Assembly (NCBI RefSeq): GCF_022919715.1
Contig: NZ_CP095042.1
Span: 2,480,001-2,544,000, forward strand
DNA length: 64,000 bases
From: Agromyces sp. H17E-10
Lineage (GTDB): Bacteria; Actinomycetota; Actinomycetes; Actinomycetales; Microbacteriaceae
Reading direction: 5' to 3'
Of the stretch, positions 1-7,366 are shown in pieces. Each line of letters starts with the position of its first letter. The first letter of the stretch is position 1. Below the pieces are notes generated by a model. It had not been told where the DNA came from and searched no databases. It saw nothing but the letters and a program-made list of their open reading frames with translations. The position numbers were made by a program, and so were the translations under genes.

Positions 1-287
1 GCCCGATCCTCATGACGGCGCTCGCGACGATCTTCGCGCTGCTCCCGATGGCGCTCGGCATCACGGGCCACGGCGGCTTCATCTCGCAGCCGCTCGCGAT
101 CGTCGTGATCGGCGGCCTGCTCTCGTCGACCGTGCTCACGCTCGTCGTGCTGCCGGTGCTCTACGACCTCGTCGAGGGTGGGCGCGAACGGCGCCGGGCG
201 AAGAAGGCGGCGAAGGTGTCGGCGAAGGCGGCCGACGCGGTGGGCCCGGCCGACGTGGCTGACGCCGGGGGCCCGGCCGCAGGCTGA
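1..287 (+). CDS. RND-family efflux transporter, C-terminal end (partial)
   Basis: Only the last ~95 codons are present; the gene enters from the left edge with its frame starting at base 3. The visible part begins [15 protein letters not shown] and contains the glycine-rich hydrophobic stretch and VLPVLYDL that close the last transmembrane helices of AcrB/HAE1-type RND exporters. Such pumps sit in the cytoplasmic membrane and use proton entry to export drugs, metals or lipids. The tail after the last helix is short, basic ([11 protein letters not shown]), then Ala/Gly/Asp-rich and cytoplasmic. The substrate cannot be read from this fragment. The gene converges on the sigma-factor gene, with a perfect palindrome between them. 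Confidence 0.8.
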   Translation, partial: PILMTALATIFALLPMALGITGHGGFISQPLAIVVIGGLLSSTVLTLVVLPVLYDLVEGGRERRRAKKAAKVSAKAADAVGPADVADAGGPAAG

Positions 288-339
288 GTCGGCGGACTAG
301 CCGGCGGCGAGAATCCCAGCGGGCGACGGTTGGATTTCG

Positions 340-383
340 GCTGTTTCAGTTCCGCCTCATCGATGAGGCGGAACTGAAACAGC
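340..383. terminator. Perfect 44-bp palindrome between convergent genes
   Basis: Arms of 22 bases meet with no spacer at CATC|GATG: 340-361 is the exact reverse complement of 362-383. It lies between the end of the RND gene (287) and the end of the sigma-factor gene (525), where a bidirectional terminator is expected. There is no T-run on either side, so it could instead be a repeat element. The remainder of 288-524 shows nothing recognisable. Confidence 0.6.
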
Positions 384-524
384 TCGAACGAGGAACCGGC
401 ACATCCCCCTGGAGCGATCGGATCGCTCCGAGGCCCGCACGCGACGGTGTGTGGGTGTGGGGCGGCAGCGTGGCTCCCGGTGCGCGTCGCCCGCCCGGTT
501 CGGCGCTGCCGCCCGCCGAGAGCC

Positions 525-1838
525 TCAGTCGCCGAGCTTGGCGATCTTCGCGAGCAGCGCCTCGCGCTCGCGCGCGTTGCCCGTGAGCCGTGCTGCGGTC
601 TCGAGCTCGCCGCGCGCCTCGCCCGTGCGCCCGAGCCGGGCGAGCAGCTCGCCGCGAACGGCCGGCAGCGCCGGGTAGCCGGCGAGCTTGCCGTTGGCGA
701 CCAGTTCGTCGACCACGCGCAGGGCCGACGCCGGGCCCGTCGCCATCGCGATCGCGGCGGCGCGGTTGAGCTCGACCACGGGCGACGGTGCGATGCGCCC
801 GAGCGCCTCATAGAGCACGACGATCTGCGCCCAGTCGGTCTCGTCGGCGGAGGGCGCGACCGCGTGGCATCCGGCGATCGCAGCCTGCAGGCCGTAGGCC
901 CCGCGGCCGCGCCCGATGCGGTCGGCCCGATCGAGCGCCGCCCTGCCGCGGGCGATCTGCGCACGATCCCAGCGCGAGCGGTCCTGCCGGTCGAGCGGAA
1001 TGGCGCTGCCGTCGCGCGCCGTGCGCGCCGGGAACCTGGCCGCGGTGAACTCCATGAGCGCGACGAGCGACTGCGCCTCGGGCTCGCGCGGCATGAGCCC
1101 GGCGACGATGCGGGCGAGCCGCAGCGCCTCCGCCGAGACGTCGGGCCGCAGCCATTCGTCGCCGGAGGCCGGCAGGTAGCCCTCGTTGAAGATCAGGTAG
1201 AGCACGTGCAGCACCGAGGCGAGCCGCTCGGGGTACTCGTCGGGCTCGGGCACCGCGAACGGCACGTTCGCAGCCGAGAGCGTCTTCTTCGCGCGCACGA
1301 TGCGCTGCTGGATGGTCGCGGTCGGTACGAGGAACGCCCGCGCGATCTCCTCGCTCGAGAGGCCGCCGACGATGCGCAGCGTGAGCGCGATCTGCGCCTC
1401 GCGCGAGAGCACGGGGTGGCACGACACGAACACGAGCCGCAGCACGTCGTCGTCGATCGTGTCGGGGTCCCAGAACTGGTCGGATGCCTCGCCGCCCTGC
1501 TGCTCGAGGTCGCGGGCCATGGCGGCGTATCGTTCGTCGAGCCGCTCGCGCCGGCGCCACCCGTCGATCGCGCGTCGTTTCGCGACCGCGGTGAGCCATG
1601 CGCCGGGGTTGCGCGGCACGCCCTCGTCGGGCCACTGCTTCAGCGCTTCGAGGAGCGCCTCCTGGGCGAGGTCCTCCGCCTGGCCGACGTCGCCCGTGAA
1701 GCGCGCGAGGGTCGCGACGATTCGGGCCGACTCGATGCGCCAGACCGCCGCGACGGCACGCCGGGCCCGGTCGGCGTCGGCGTTCGCCGAACCGGCCGGG
1801 CCCGAGGCATCCGCGTCGCTCACGACTCGGTCACTCAC
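525..1838 (-). CDS. ECF-type RNA polymerase sigma factor (ECF42-like, with C-terminal helical extension)
   Basis: The 437-residue product has a sigma-70 region 2 near residues 30-100 (DVGQAEDLAQEALLEAL, then a WRRRE stretch), a region 4 helix-turn-helix around 150-200 (SSEEIARAFLVPTATIQQRI), and a long C-terminal helical, TPR-like part. This length and architecture match the ECF42 group, in which the extra C-terminal domain is needed for activity and no anti-sigma factor is encoded nearby. The gene is translationally coupled to the upstream DGPF protein (8-base overlap), the known partner of ECF42 factors. It probably recruits RNA polymerase to a small regulon including this pair. The start is a GTG with a weak ribosome site, and a second in-frame GTG at 1823 is possible. 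Confidence 0.85.
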   Translation of the reverse strand: MSDRVVSDADASGPAGSANADADRARRAVAAVWRIESARIVATLARFTGDVGQAEDLAQEALLEALKQWPDEGVPRNPGAWLTAVAKRRAIDGWRRRERLDERYAAMARDLEQQGGEASDQFWDPDTIDDDVLRLVFVSCHPVLSREAQIALTLRIVGGLSSEEIARAFLVPTATIQQRIVRAKKTLSAANVPFAVPEPDEYPERLASVLHVLYLIFNEGYLPASGDEWLRPDVSAEALRLARIVAGLMPREPEAQSLVALMEFTAARFPARTARDGSAIPLDRQDRSRWDRAQIARGRAALDRADRIGRGRGAYGLQAAIAGCHAVAPSADETDWAQIVVLYEALGRIAPSPVVELNRAAAIAMATGPASALRVVDELVANGKLAGYPALPAVRGELLARLGRTGEARGELETAARLTGNAREREALLAKIAKLGD

Positions 1839-2265
1839 TCGCGGTGCCGAGCCGACCCTCGGCCTCGGCGCGCCAGCCGGCCTCCTTCTGGATCCACTCG
1901 TTGTCCTGCGGGAAGTCCTCGAGCTCGGTGACGCGGCGCACCTCGAGCTTCGAGCCCGGGCCGAGCGGGCAGCGCTTGGCCCACTCCGCGGCCTCCTCGG
2001 GGCTCGACGCCTGGATGATCCAGAAGCCGTTGAACAACTCCTTCGTCTCGCCGTAGGGGCCGTCGGTCACGACCGGGGGAGTCGAGTCGAAGTCGACGAC
2101 GAAGCCCTCCTTCGCGTCGGTCAGTCCCTCGCCGGCGAGCAGCACGCCCGCCTTGATGAGCGACTCGTTGTAGGCGCCCATGGCGGCGATGACCTCGGTG
2201 AAGTCCATCTCCTCGTAGGCCTCGACGGCGGCGTCGTTCGATCGCATGATCAGCATGTACTTCAC
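1831..2265 (-). CDS. YCII-related DGPF-domain protein
   Basis: A 144-residue soluble protein starting MKYMLIMRSND from a GTG at 2265, chosen because AAGGAG lies 6 bases upstream. The DGPF signature appears as TDGPYGETKE around residue 85, followed by a WIIQASSPEEAAEWA helix typical of the YCII-like ferredoxin fold. The biochemical role of DGPF proteins is not established; they are regularly encoded with ECF42 sigma factors and are often their targets. Here the gene lies directly upstream of, and overlaps, the sigma gene, so both come from one message. A promoter is expected in 2266-2410, which also has to serve the divergent copper gene. Confidence 0.88.
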   Translation of the reverse strand: MKYMLIMRSNDAAVEAYEEMDFTEVIAAMGAYNESLIKAGVLLAGEGLTDAKEGFVVDFDSTPPVVTDGPYGETKELFNGFWIIQASSPEEAAEWAKRCPLGPGSKLEVRRVTELEDFPQDNEWIQKEAGWRAEAEGRLGTASE

Positions 2266-2410
2266 GGTGTGCTCCTTGTTCGGATCGGTGTCGAGGAGGG
2301 GCCGAAGTGCCCGCCTCACTCATGCGTCGAACGGGCGTGGCACGAGATCGACATCGCGGCGGAGAATCTTCGGAATTCCTTCGTTCATGTTGGCAGAGGC
2401 GATTCGCCGC

Positions 2411-2439
2411 TTGCGAGTGATACCCCACCGGGGTATAGT
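2411..2439 (+). promoter_or_regulatory. Promoter with embedded CsoR-type copper operator
   Basis: The palindrome ATACCCC-ACC-GGGGTAT spans 2420-2436, a GC-tract inverted repeat of the type bound by CsoR copper sensors. It sits between a plausible -35 (TTGCGA, 2411-2416) and -10 (TATAGT, 2434-2439) separated by 17 bases, so a bound repressor would cover the promoter. The CopZ-like gene starts 29 bases further on. An operator with the same arms and a 3-base spacer lies before the CopB gene at 11313-11329. No csoR gene is in the window. Confidence 0.8.
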
Positions 2440-2468
2440 TTCAACGACTTCGAGAAGGGAACACCGAC

Positions 2469-2840
2469 ATGACCCACAGCCACGCCGCCATGACCGTGCC
2501 CGAGGGCGCCACCGAGCTCCAGCTGACCGGTGAGGCCGGGGCGGATGCCTCGTGCTCGTGCTGCGCGATCCCCGATGCGTCGACGTCGTCGGCCACGAGC
2601 GCTGTCGCCTCCGATGCCTCGCTCGTCAGCGCCGACTACGCCGTCGCCGGCATGACCTGCGGCAACTGCGTGAGCCACGTGAGCGCCGAGCTCGCCGGCA
2701 TCGAGGGCGTCGAGGCCGTCGAGGTCGCGCTCGTCGCAGGCGGGGTCTCGACCGTGACCGTGCGCAGCACCGCGCCGCTCACCGACGCCGCGGTCGCCGC
2801 CGCCGTCGAGGAGGCCGGCTACGAGGTCGTCGCGCGCTGA
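2469..2840 (+). CDS. copZ: CopZ-like heavy-metal-binding protein with N-terminal Cys cluster
   Basis: A 123-residue protein whose second half (from about residue 56) is a heavy-metal-associated domain with the copper-binding loop GMTCGNC near residue 64 and the usual beta-alpha-beta pattern ending EEAGYEVVAR. It should carry Cu(I) in the cytoplasm, handing it to a pump or the sensor. Unlike ordinary 68-70 residue CopZ chaperones it has a ~55-residue N-terminal extension containing HSHAAM and a CSCC cluster, which could bind extra metal. Ribosome site GAAGGGA lies 9 bases before the ATG. The CsoR-type operator just upstream predicts induction by copper. Confidence 0.88.
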   Translation: MTHSHAAMTVPEGATELQLTGEAGADASCSCCAIPDASTSSATSAVASDASLVSADYAVAGMTCGNCVSHVSAELAGIEGVEAVEVALVAGGVSTVTVRSTAPLTDAAVAAAVEEAGYEVVAR

Positions 2841-2876
2841 GCCGCGCGCCAGCACTCCTCGCGCCCGCGCGCGATT

Positions 2877-2950
2877 CGTTCCGGGGGTGCTTTTCCGCAA
2901 GATGCGGGCCCGCTCGCGGTCCGAAGTTGCGGAAAAGCACCCCCGAAACG
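2877..2950. terminator. Long inverted repeat between convergent genes
   Basis: 24-base arms (2877-2900 and 2927-2950) match except at one position and enclose a 26-base loop. The element fills the gap between the ends of the CopZ-like gene (2840) and the molybdopterin oxidoreductase gene (3007). It probably terminates both, although the long loop and lack of a T-run leave room for a repeat-element origin. Confidence 0.6.
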
Positions 2951-3006
2951 TTTGCACCCCGGGCGGGCCGGGCAGGCGAGCGCGGGCGGGGCGCTCGCCG
3001 CGCGCT

Positions 3007-5340
3007 TCAGGCGCCGGCGACGGGCTCGAGGCGCACGATGACGGCCTTCGAGACCGGCGTATTGCTGCCGTCGGCCGCACTCTCGAGCGGCACGAGCACG
3101 TTCGCCTCGGGGTAGTAGGCGGCCGCGCAGCCGCGCGCGGTCGGATACGCGACGAGGCGTTGAGCGCGCAGCACGCGGTCGGGCTGGCCGGGCCACTCGC
3201 TCACGACGTCGACCCGCTGTCCGTCGGCGAGGCCGAGCTCGGCGAGGTCGTCGGGGTGCACGAACACGACGTCGCGGCCCTTCTTGATGCCGCGGTAGCG
3301 GTCGTTGAGGCTGTAGATCGTCGTGTTGAACTGGTCGTGCGAGCGCAGGGTCTGCAGGATGAGGCGTCCGGCCGGGCGTTCGAGGTGTTCCAGTTCGTTG
3401 ACGGTGATCTGCGCCTTGCCGCTCGGGGTGTCGAAGCGGCGCACCCGCGGTGAGATCGGCAGTTCGAAGCCGTTCTTGCGCCGCACGTCGTCGTTGTAGT
3501 GCTCGAAGCCGGGCACGACGCGCGAGATGCGCTCGCGGATGAGGTCGTAGTCGCACTCGAAGTCGGTCCAGGGGATCGACGCTCGCGGGTCGGGGGTCTC
3601 GATACGCTCGCCGGCGCTCGCTCCTCGACCGCCGAGCGTCGCCTCCGCCATGCGACAGACGACCGCGACCTCAGAGAGCAGGCCGGGCGCGACCGGTGGG
3701 ATCGCGCCGTGGCTGCCGTGCACCGAGCACACCGTGTCCTCGACCGAGACGAACTGCGGCACACCGCCCTGCAGGTCGATCTCGGTGCGGCCGAGCACGG
3801 GCAGGATGAGCGCCTCCTCGCCCGTGACGACGTGCGAGCGGTTGAGCTTCGTCGACACCTGCACGGTGAGCTTCGCCCTGCGCATCGCCTGCTCCGAGGC
3901 ATCCGTGTCGGAGATGGCGGCGACGAAGTTGCCCGCCATGGCGATGAAGACCTCGATCGACCCGTCGCGGAGTCCCTGCACGGTCTTGATCGCGTCGCGG
4001 CCGTGACCTCGCGGCACCGGGAAACCGAACTCGGCCTCGAGCGCGGCGAGGAACCGCTCGGGCATCTGCTCCCAGATGCCCATCGTGCGGTCGCCCTGCA
4101 CGTTCGAGTGCCCGCGGATCGGGGCGGCGCCCGCGCCCGGCTTGCCCATGTTGCCGCGCAGCAGCAGCAGGTTGACGATCTCCTTGATCGTGTCGACCGA
4201 CTTCTTCTGCTGGGTGAGTCCCATCGCCCACGTGACGATGACGCGGTCGGCGGCGAGGTAGGCGTCGGCGAGCTCGTCGATCTCCTGCGACGTGATGCCC
4301 GTCGCCAGCAGGACCTCGGCCTCGTCGAGGTCGGCCAGGTGCGCGCGGAACGCGTCGAGCCCCTCGGTGTGCGCCGCGAGGAACTCGTGGTCGAGCACCG
4401 TGCCGGGCGCGGCATCCTCGGCGTCGAGCACGCGCTTCGACACCGCCTGCAGCAGGGCCATGTCGCCGCCCGAGCGGATCTGGATGAACTGGTCGGCGAG
4501 CTTCGTGCCCTTGCCGACGATGCCGCGCGGCCGCTGCGGGTTCTTGTAGCGGATGAGTCCGGCCTCGGGCAGCACGTTCACGGCGACGATGCGGCCGCCA
4601 CGACGCTTCTGGGCTTCGAGGGCGCCGAGCATGCGGGGGTGGTTCGTGCCGGGGTTCTGCCCCATCACGATGATGAGGTCGGCCTGCTCGAAGTCGTCGT
4701 AGACGACGGTCGCCTTCCCGACGCCGATCGACGCGGTGAGGGCGGTGCCGGATGACTCGTGGCACATGTTCGAGCAGTCGGGCAGGTTGTTCGTGCCGAG
4801 CGCCCGCACGAACAGCTGGTAGAGGAACGCGGCCTCGTTCGACACCCGGCCGCTCGTGTAGAACGCCGCGCGATCGGGGCTCTCGAGGGCGCGCAGCCGC
4901 TCGCCGACGAGGGCGAACGCGGCGTCCCACGAGATCGGCTCGTAGTGATCGGAGCCCGCCGGCTTGTAGACGGGCTCGACGAGCCGGCCCTGCTGCCCGA
5001 GCCAGTACTCGCCCTTGTCGAGCAGCGACGTCAGCGAGTGCTCGGCCCAGAACGAGGTCGGCACGGTGACCGGCGTCGCCTCCCAGGTGACGGCCTTCAT
5101 GCCGTTCTCGCAGAACTCGAGGGTGTGCCGGTGCTCGCTCGGATCGGCCCAGGCGCAGCTCATGCAGTCGAAGCCGCCGTCCTGGTTGATCTTGAGCGAC
5201 AGCTTCGCCGTGCGGCCGATGCCCATGTCGTCGAGCGCGGGCAGCATGGCGTGCATGATGCCCGCGACGCCGACCGCCGAGTCCTCGTTCGGCCCGACCT
5301 CGAGGTCGGGATACGGCTCGGTCGACGGCTCATCGTTCAT
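3007..5340 (-). CDS. FdhF/YdeP-family molybdopterin oxidoreductase
   Basis: A 777-residue member of the formate-dehydrogenase-like molybdopterin family, YdeP branch. The N-terminal part has GGFDCMSCAWADP (about residue 55) for metal or Fe-S binding, then TSGRVSNEAAFLYQ and DCSNMCHESSG, the family signatures that follow the cofactor-binding start; the C-terminal third is the molybdopterin-dinucleotide-binding barrel (LQTLRSHDQFNTTIY). The substrate of YdeP-type enzymes is unclear; formate is not demonstrated. FdhD is encoded immediately upstream (2 bases between stop and this ATG) and is needed to sulfurate this enzyme type. The ATG at 5340 is chosen because GAGG lies 5 bases ahead; a GTG at 5346 would overlap the fdhD stop. 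A REP-like 36-bp element is embedded in frame at 3595-3630. Confidence 0.85.
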   Translation of the reverse strand: MNDEPSTEPYPDLEVGPNEDSAVGVAGIMHAMLPALDDMGIGRTAKLSLKINQDGGFDCMSCAWADPSEHRHTLEFCENGMKAVTWEATPVTVPTSFWAEHSLTSLLDKGEYWLGQQGRLVEPVYKPAGSDHYEPISWDAAFALVGERLRALESPDRAAFYTSGRVSNEAAFLYQLFVRALGTNNLPDCSNMCHESSGTALTASIGVGKATVVYDDFEQADLIIVMGQNPGTNHPRMLGALEAQKRRGGRIVAVNVLPEAGLIRYKNPQRPRGIVGKGTKLADQFIQIRSGGDMALLQAVSKRVLDAEDAAPGTVLDHEFLAAHTEGLDAFRAHLADLDEAEVLLATGITSQEIDELADAYLAADRVIVTWAMGLTQQKKSVDTIKEIVNLLLLRGNMGKPGAGAAPIRGHSNVQGDRTMGIWEQMPERFLAALEAEFGFPVPRGHGRDAIKTVQGLRDGSIEVFIAMAGNFVAAISDTDASEQAMRRAKLTVQVSTKLNRSHVVTGEEALILPVLGRTEIDLQGGVPQFVSVEDTVCSVHGSHGAIPPVAPGLLSEVAVVCRMAEATLGGRGASAGERIETPDPRASIPWTDFECDYDLIRERISRVVPGFEHYNDDVRRKNGFELPISPRVRRFDTPSGKAQITVNELEHLERPAGRLILQTLRSHDQFNTTIYSLNDRYRGIKKGRDVVFVHPDDLAELGLADGQRVDVVSEWPGQPDRVLRAQRLVAYPTARGCAAAYYPEANVLVPLESAADGSNTPVSKAVIVRLEPVAGA
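3595..3630. repeat. REP-like element inside the FdhF/YdeP-like coding sequence
   Basis: The 36 bases start GGTCTCGATACGCTCG and end CTCGCTCCTCGACC, a form I associate with dispersed intergenic repeats of Microbacteriaceae. Here it is exactly 12 codons long and read in frame, adding a polar loop (GGRGASAGERIETP) to the enzyme between its central and C-terminal parts. Related elements occur at 12437-12556, 52824-52860 and 62171-62197. Confidence 0.7.
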
Positions 5341-5342
5341 GG

Positions 5343-6311
5343 TCACCTCGGCTGGGCGGTTGCGGGCTGGCGTGTCGGGTGCGGGCGCGATGCGTCGGCT
5401 GCGGCATCCGGTTCGAGTGAGCGGGATGCGTCGGCTGCGGCATCCCGATCGAGCGGACCGGATGCCGCGAGCAGCCGGTCGGGCCGCGAGTAGGCGACGA
5501 GCGAGGGGTCGCGCACGAAGCCGAGCAGGGTGAGGCCGGCCTCGTTCGCGAGCTCGACCGCGAGCGACGACGGTGCCGACACCGCGGACAGCACGGGGAT
5601 GCCGGCCATCGACGCCTTCTGCACGAGCTCGAAGCTCGCCCGGCCCGACACCTGCAGCACCACGCCACGCAGCGGCAGCAGACCCTCGCGGGCGGCCCAG
5701 CCGATGACCTTGTCGACGGCGTTGTGCCGGCCGACGTCTTCACGCACGACGAGCAGTTCGCCCGTGCGTCCGTCGAAGAGGGCGGCCGCGTGCAGCCCGC
5801 CGGTCTTGTCGAACACGTCCTGCGCGGCGCGCAGCCGCCCGGGCAGGGCGACGAGCAGCTCGGGGGCGACGCGCACCGGATCGTCGTCGACGGCGAACGC
5901 CGAGCGGGTGCGCACCGCGTCGATGCTGGCCTTGCCGCACACGCCGCACGCGCTCGTCATGAGCAGGTCGCGCTGTACCGCGGCGCTCGGCGGGGTCACG
6001 CCCGGCGCGAGCGTCACGTCGAGCACGTTGTAGGTGTTCGCGCCTTCGGCGCCCGGTTTCGCCGTGGCGTTCGCGCAGTGGATGGCACCCGCGACGTCGG
6101 ACCCGCTCGTGACGACCCCCTCGGAGACGAGGTAGCCGATCGCGAGGTCGACGTCGTGGCCGGGGGTGCGCATCGTCACCGCGAGCGGCGAGCCGCCCAC
6201 CCGGAGCTCGAGGGGTTCCTCGACGGCGAGCAGGTCGTCGCGACGGCTGACCGTCGACGACCCGCCGACCGTGACGCGTACGACGCGCTTCCTCGCGGTG
6301 ATCCTGCCCAT
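5343..6311 (-). CDS. fdhD: Formate dehydrogenase accessory sulfurtransferase FdhD
   Basis: FdhD moves sulfur from a cysteine desulfurase to the bis-MGD cofactor of FdhF-type enzymes. The conserved CGVCGKAS motif, holding the two catalytic cysteines, is near residue 122; EDVGRHNAVDK (about 198) and SGRASFELVQKA (about 227) are also intact. FdhD proteins are normally about 270-280 residues; this one has 322 because of a C-terminal tail of imperfect 12-residue repeats (DAAADASR twice), encoded by a 36-bp tandem duplication. It is the first gene of a two-gene unit with the FdhF/YdeP-like gene. An AGGAGG stands unusually close to the ATG. The gene is divergent from mobA, so cofactor synthesis and enzyme maturation lie side by side. 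Confidence 0.93.
   Translation of the reverse strand: MGRITARKRVVRVTVGGSSTVSRRDDLLAVEEPLELRVGGSPLAVTMRTPGHDVDLAIGYLVSEGVVTSGSDVAGAIHCANATAKPGAEGANTYNVLDVTLAPGVTPPSAAVQRDLLMTSACGVCGKASIDAVRTRSAFAVDDDPVRVAPELLVALPGRLRAAQDVFDKTGGLHAAALFDGRTGELLVVREDVGRHNAVDKVIGWAAREGLLPLRGVVLQVSGRASFELVQKASMAGIPVLSAVSAPSSLAVELANEAGLTLLGFVRDPSLVAYSRPDRLLAASGPLDRDAAADASRSLEPDAAADASRPHPTRQPATAQPR
5389..5460. repeat. 36-bp tandem duplication in the fdhD 3' end
   Basis: A 21-base identical core occurs at 5389-5409 and 5425-5445, giving a repeat unit of 36 bases with a related spacer (GAG and GCGG elements). It encodes the low-complexity DAAADASR repeats of the FdhD tail and stays in frame. Each unit carries a GGCATCC heptamer, which is over-abundant in this window. 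Confidence 0.75.
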
Positions 6312-6437
6312 CCCTCCTTGGTAGCAGCATCGGTCGCGCGCGCAAAGCGCCGGGCGTCCACCGATTCAGATGCCCGGCATCGCGCATCGAGATGCCGTCG
6401 GTGCCCGGATGCCGCGGCGAGCGCCCGGTCGACTGCC

Positions 6438-6443
6438 TAGCAT
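6438..6443 (+). promoter_or_regulatory. -10 box TAGCAT of a leaderless mobA promoter
   Basis: TAGCAT ends 6 bases before the mobA ATG, placing the transcription start at the A of the start codon. No ribosome-binding sequence is present, consistent with leaderless translation as is common in actinobacteria. The same geometry is seen before hutG, the gene at 36157 and the acetyltransferase gene. Confidence 0.6.
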
Positions 6444-6449
6444 GAACGC

Positions 6450-7100
6450 ATGATCGACGTCGCTGCCGTGGTGCTCATGGGCGGACGCGCGTCGCGGCTC
6501 GGCGGCATCGTCAAGGGCGACCTCGTGGTCGACGGACGCACCCTGCTGGAGCGGGCGGTCGCGGCAGGCGCCGCGGTCGCGCGCGAGGTCGTCGTGGTCG
6601 GCGAGCCCGGGCGTTCGCGATTGCCGGCCGGCATCAGGGTCGTGCGCGAGGAACCGCCGTTCGGCGGTCCGGCGGCGGCCGTCGCGGCCGGCGTCCGGGC
6701 ATTGACTGGGGATGCCTCGGCCGTGCTGCTGCTCGCGGGCGACCTGCCGTTCGCTGCCGACGCGGTGCCGGCGCTCGTCGAGGAGTTCGCGGCCGGTGAG
6801 GCGGCCGGCGCCGGTGGTGCCGACCCGGGCGGTGCGGCCGGTGGTGCACGCGCCGCTGGAGTGCGCGCGGTCGACGACTCCGGTCGTGCCCAGCACCTGC
6901 TCTGCGTCGTGCGGCGCGACGCGCTCGACCGCGCGATCGAGGCGCTCGCGGCGCACCGCCCGCTCGACGGGGCGTCGATGCGAGCCCTCCTCGCACCGCT
7001 GAGATTCACGGACCTCGCGGTGCCGAAGGCTGCCACGATGGACGTGGACACCTGGGCCGACGCGAGTGCCGTCGGCGCGACTCGAGGGGAGACCTCATGA
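6450..7100 (+). CDS. mobA: Molybdenum cofactor guanylyltransferase, MobA-like NTP transferase
   Basis: A 216-residue protein of the MobA/NTP-transferase family, which attaches GMP to molybdopterin to form the dinucleotide cofactor. The N-terminal nucleotide-binding loop is present in altered form (VVLMGGRASRLGGIVKGDL, family consensus LAGGxSxRMGxxK), with PFGGPAAAVAAG near residue 72 and the LLAGDLPF metal-binding aspartate near 93. It is first in a three-gene unit with ATGA and GTGA overlaps leading into the DUF6457 and MoeA genes. Its likely client is the FdhF/YdeP-like enzyme on the other side of the divergent promoter. A cytidylyl- rather than guanylyl-transferase activity cannot be excluded from sequence. 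Confidence 0.85.
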   Translation: MIDVAAVVLMGGRASRLGGIVKGDLVVDGRTLLERAVAAGAAVAREVVVVGEPGRSRLPAGIRVVREEPPFGGPAAAVAAGVRALTGDASAVLLLAGDLPFAADAVPALVEEFAAGEAAGAGGADPGGAAGGARAAGVRAVDDSGRAQHLLCVVRRDALDRAIEALAAHRPLDGASMRALLAPLRFTDLAVPKAATMDVDTWADASAVGATRGETS

Positions 7101-7366
7101 CCGCGAACGACGACGATCTCGACCGCACGATCGAGGAGTGGGGCGACCGGGTGCGCGCCGAGCTCGGCGTGCCCGACGCGCCGCTCGACGTGAACGCCGT
7201 GCTCGGGGTCGCGGGCGTCGCGGCGCACGCGATCGTGCGTCCTGCCGCTCCGGTGACCACGTATCTGGCGGGATACGCCGCGGGCCTCGCCGTGGGCCGG
7301 GGCGCCGAACCAGAAGCCGCCGCGCGCGAGGCGCTCGAACACGTGCGACGGCTCGCGTCGTCGTGA
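7097..7366 (+). CDS. DUF6457 protein in the molybdenum cofactor operon
   Basis: An 89-residue, mostly helical, acidic protein matching what I recognise as the DUF6457 family of actinobacteria. It has no cysteine, no catalytic motif and no membrane segment. It overlaps mobA by ATGA at its start and moeA by GTGA at its end, so the three are made in step; this placement between two cofactor enzymes suggests a helper role in molybdenum cofactor synthesis. The function is otherwise unknown. Confidence 0.8.
   Translation: MTANDDDLDRTIEEWGDRVRAELGVPDAPLDVNAVLGVAGVAAHAIVRPAAPVTTYLAGYAAGLAVGRGAEPEAAAREALEHVRRLASS

Noticed and set aside
3007..5340. Calling the molybdoenzyme a true formate dehydrogenase.
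   Set aside because: The signatures are those of the YdeP branch, whose substrate is not established, and no Fe-S or cytochrome partner subunits are encoded beside it.
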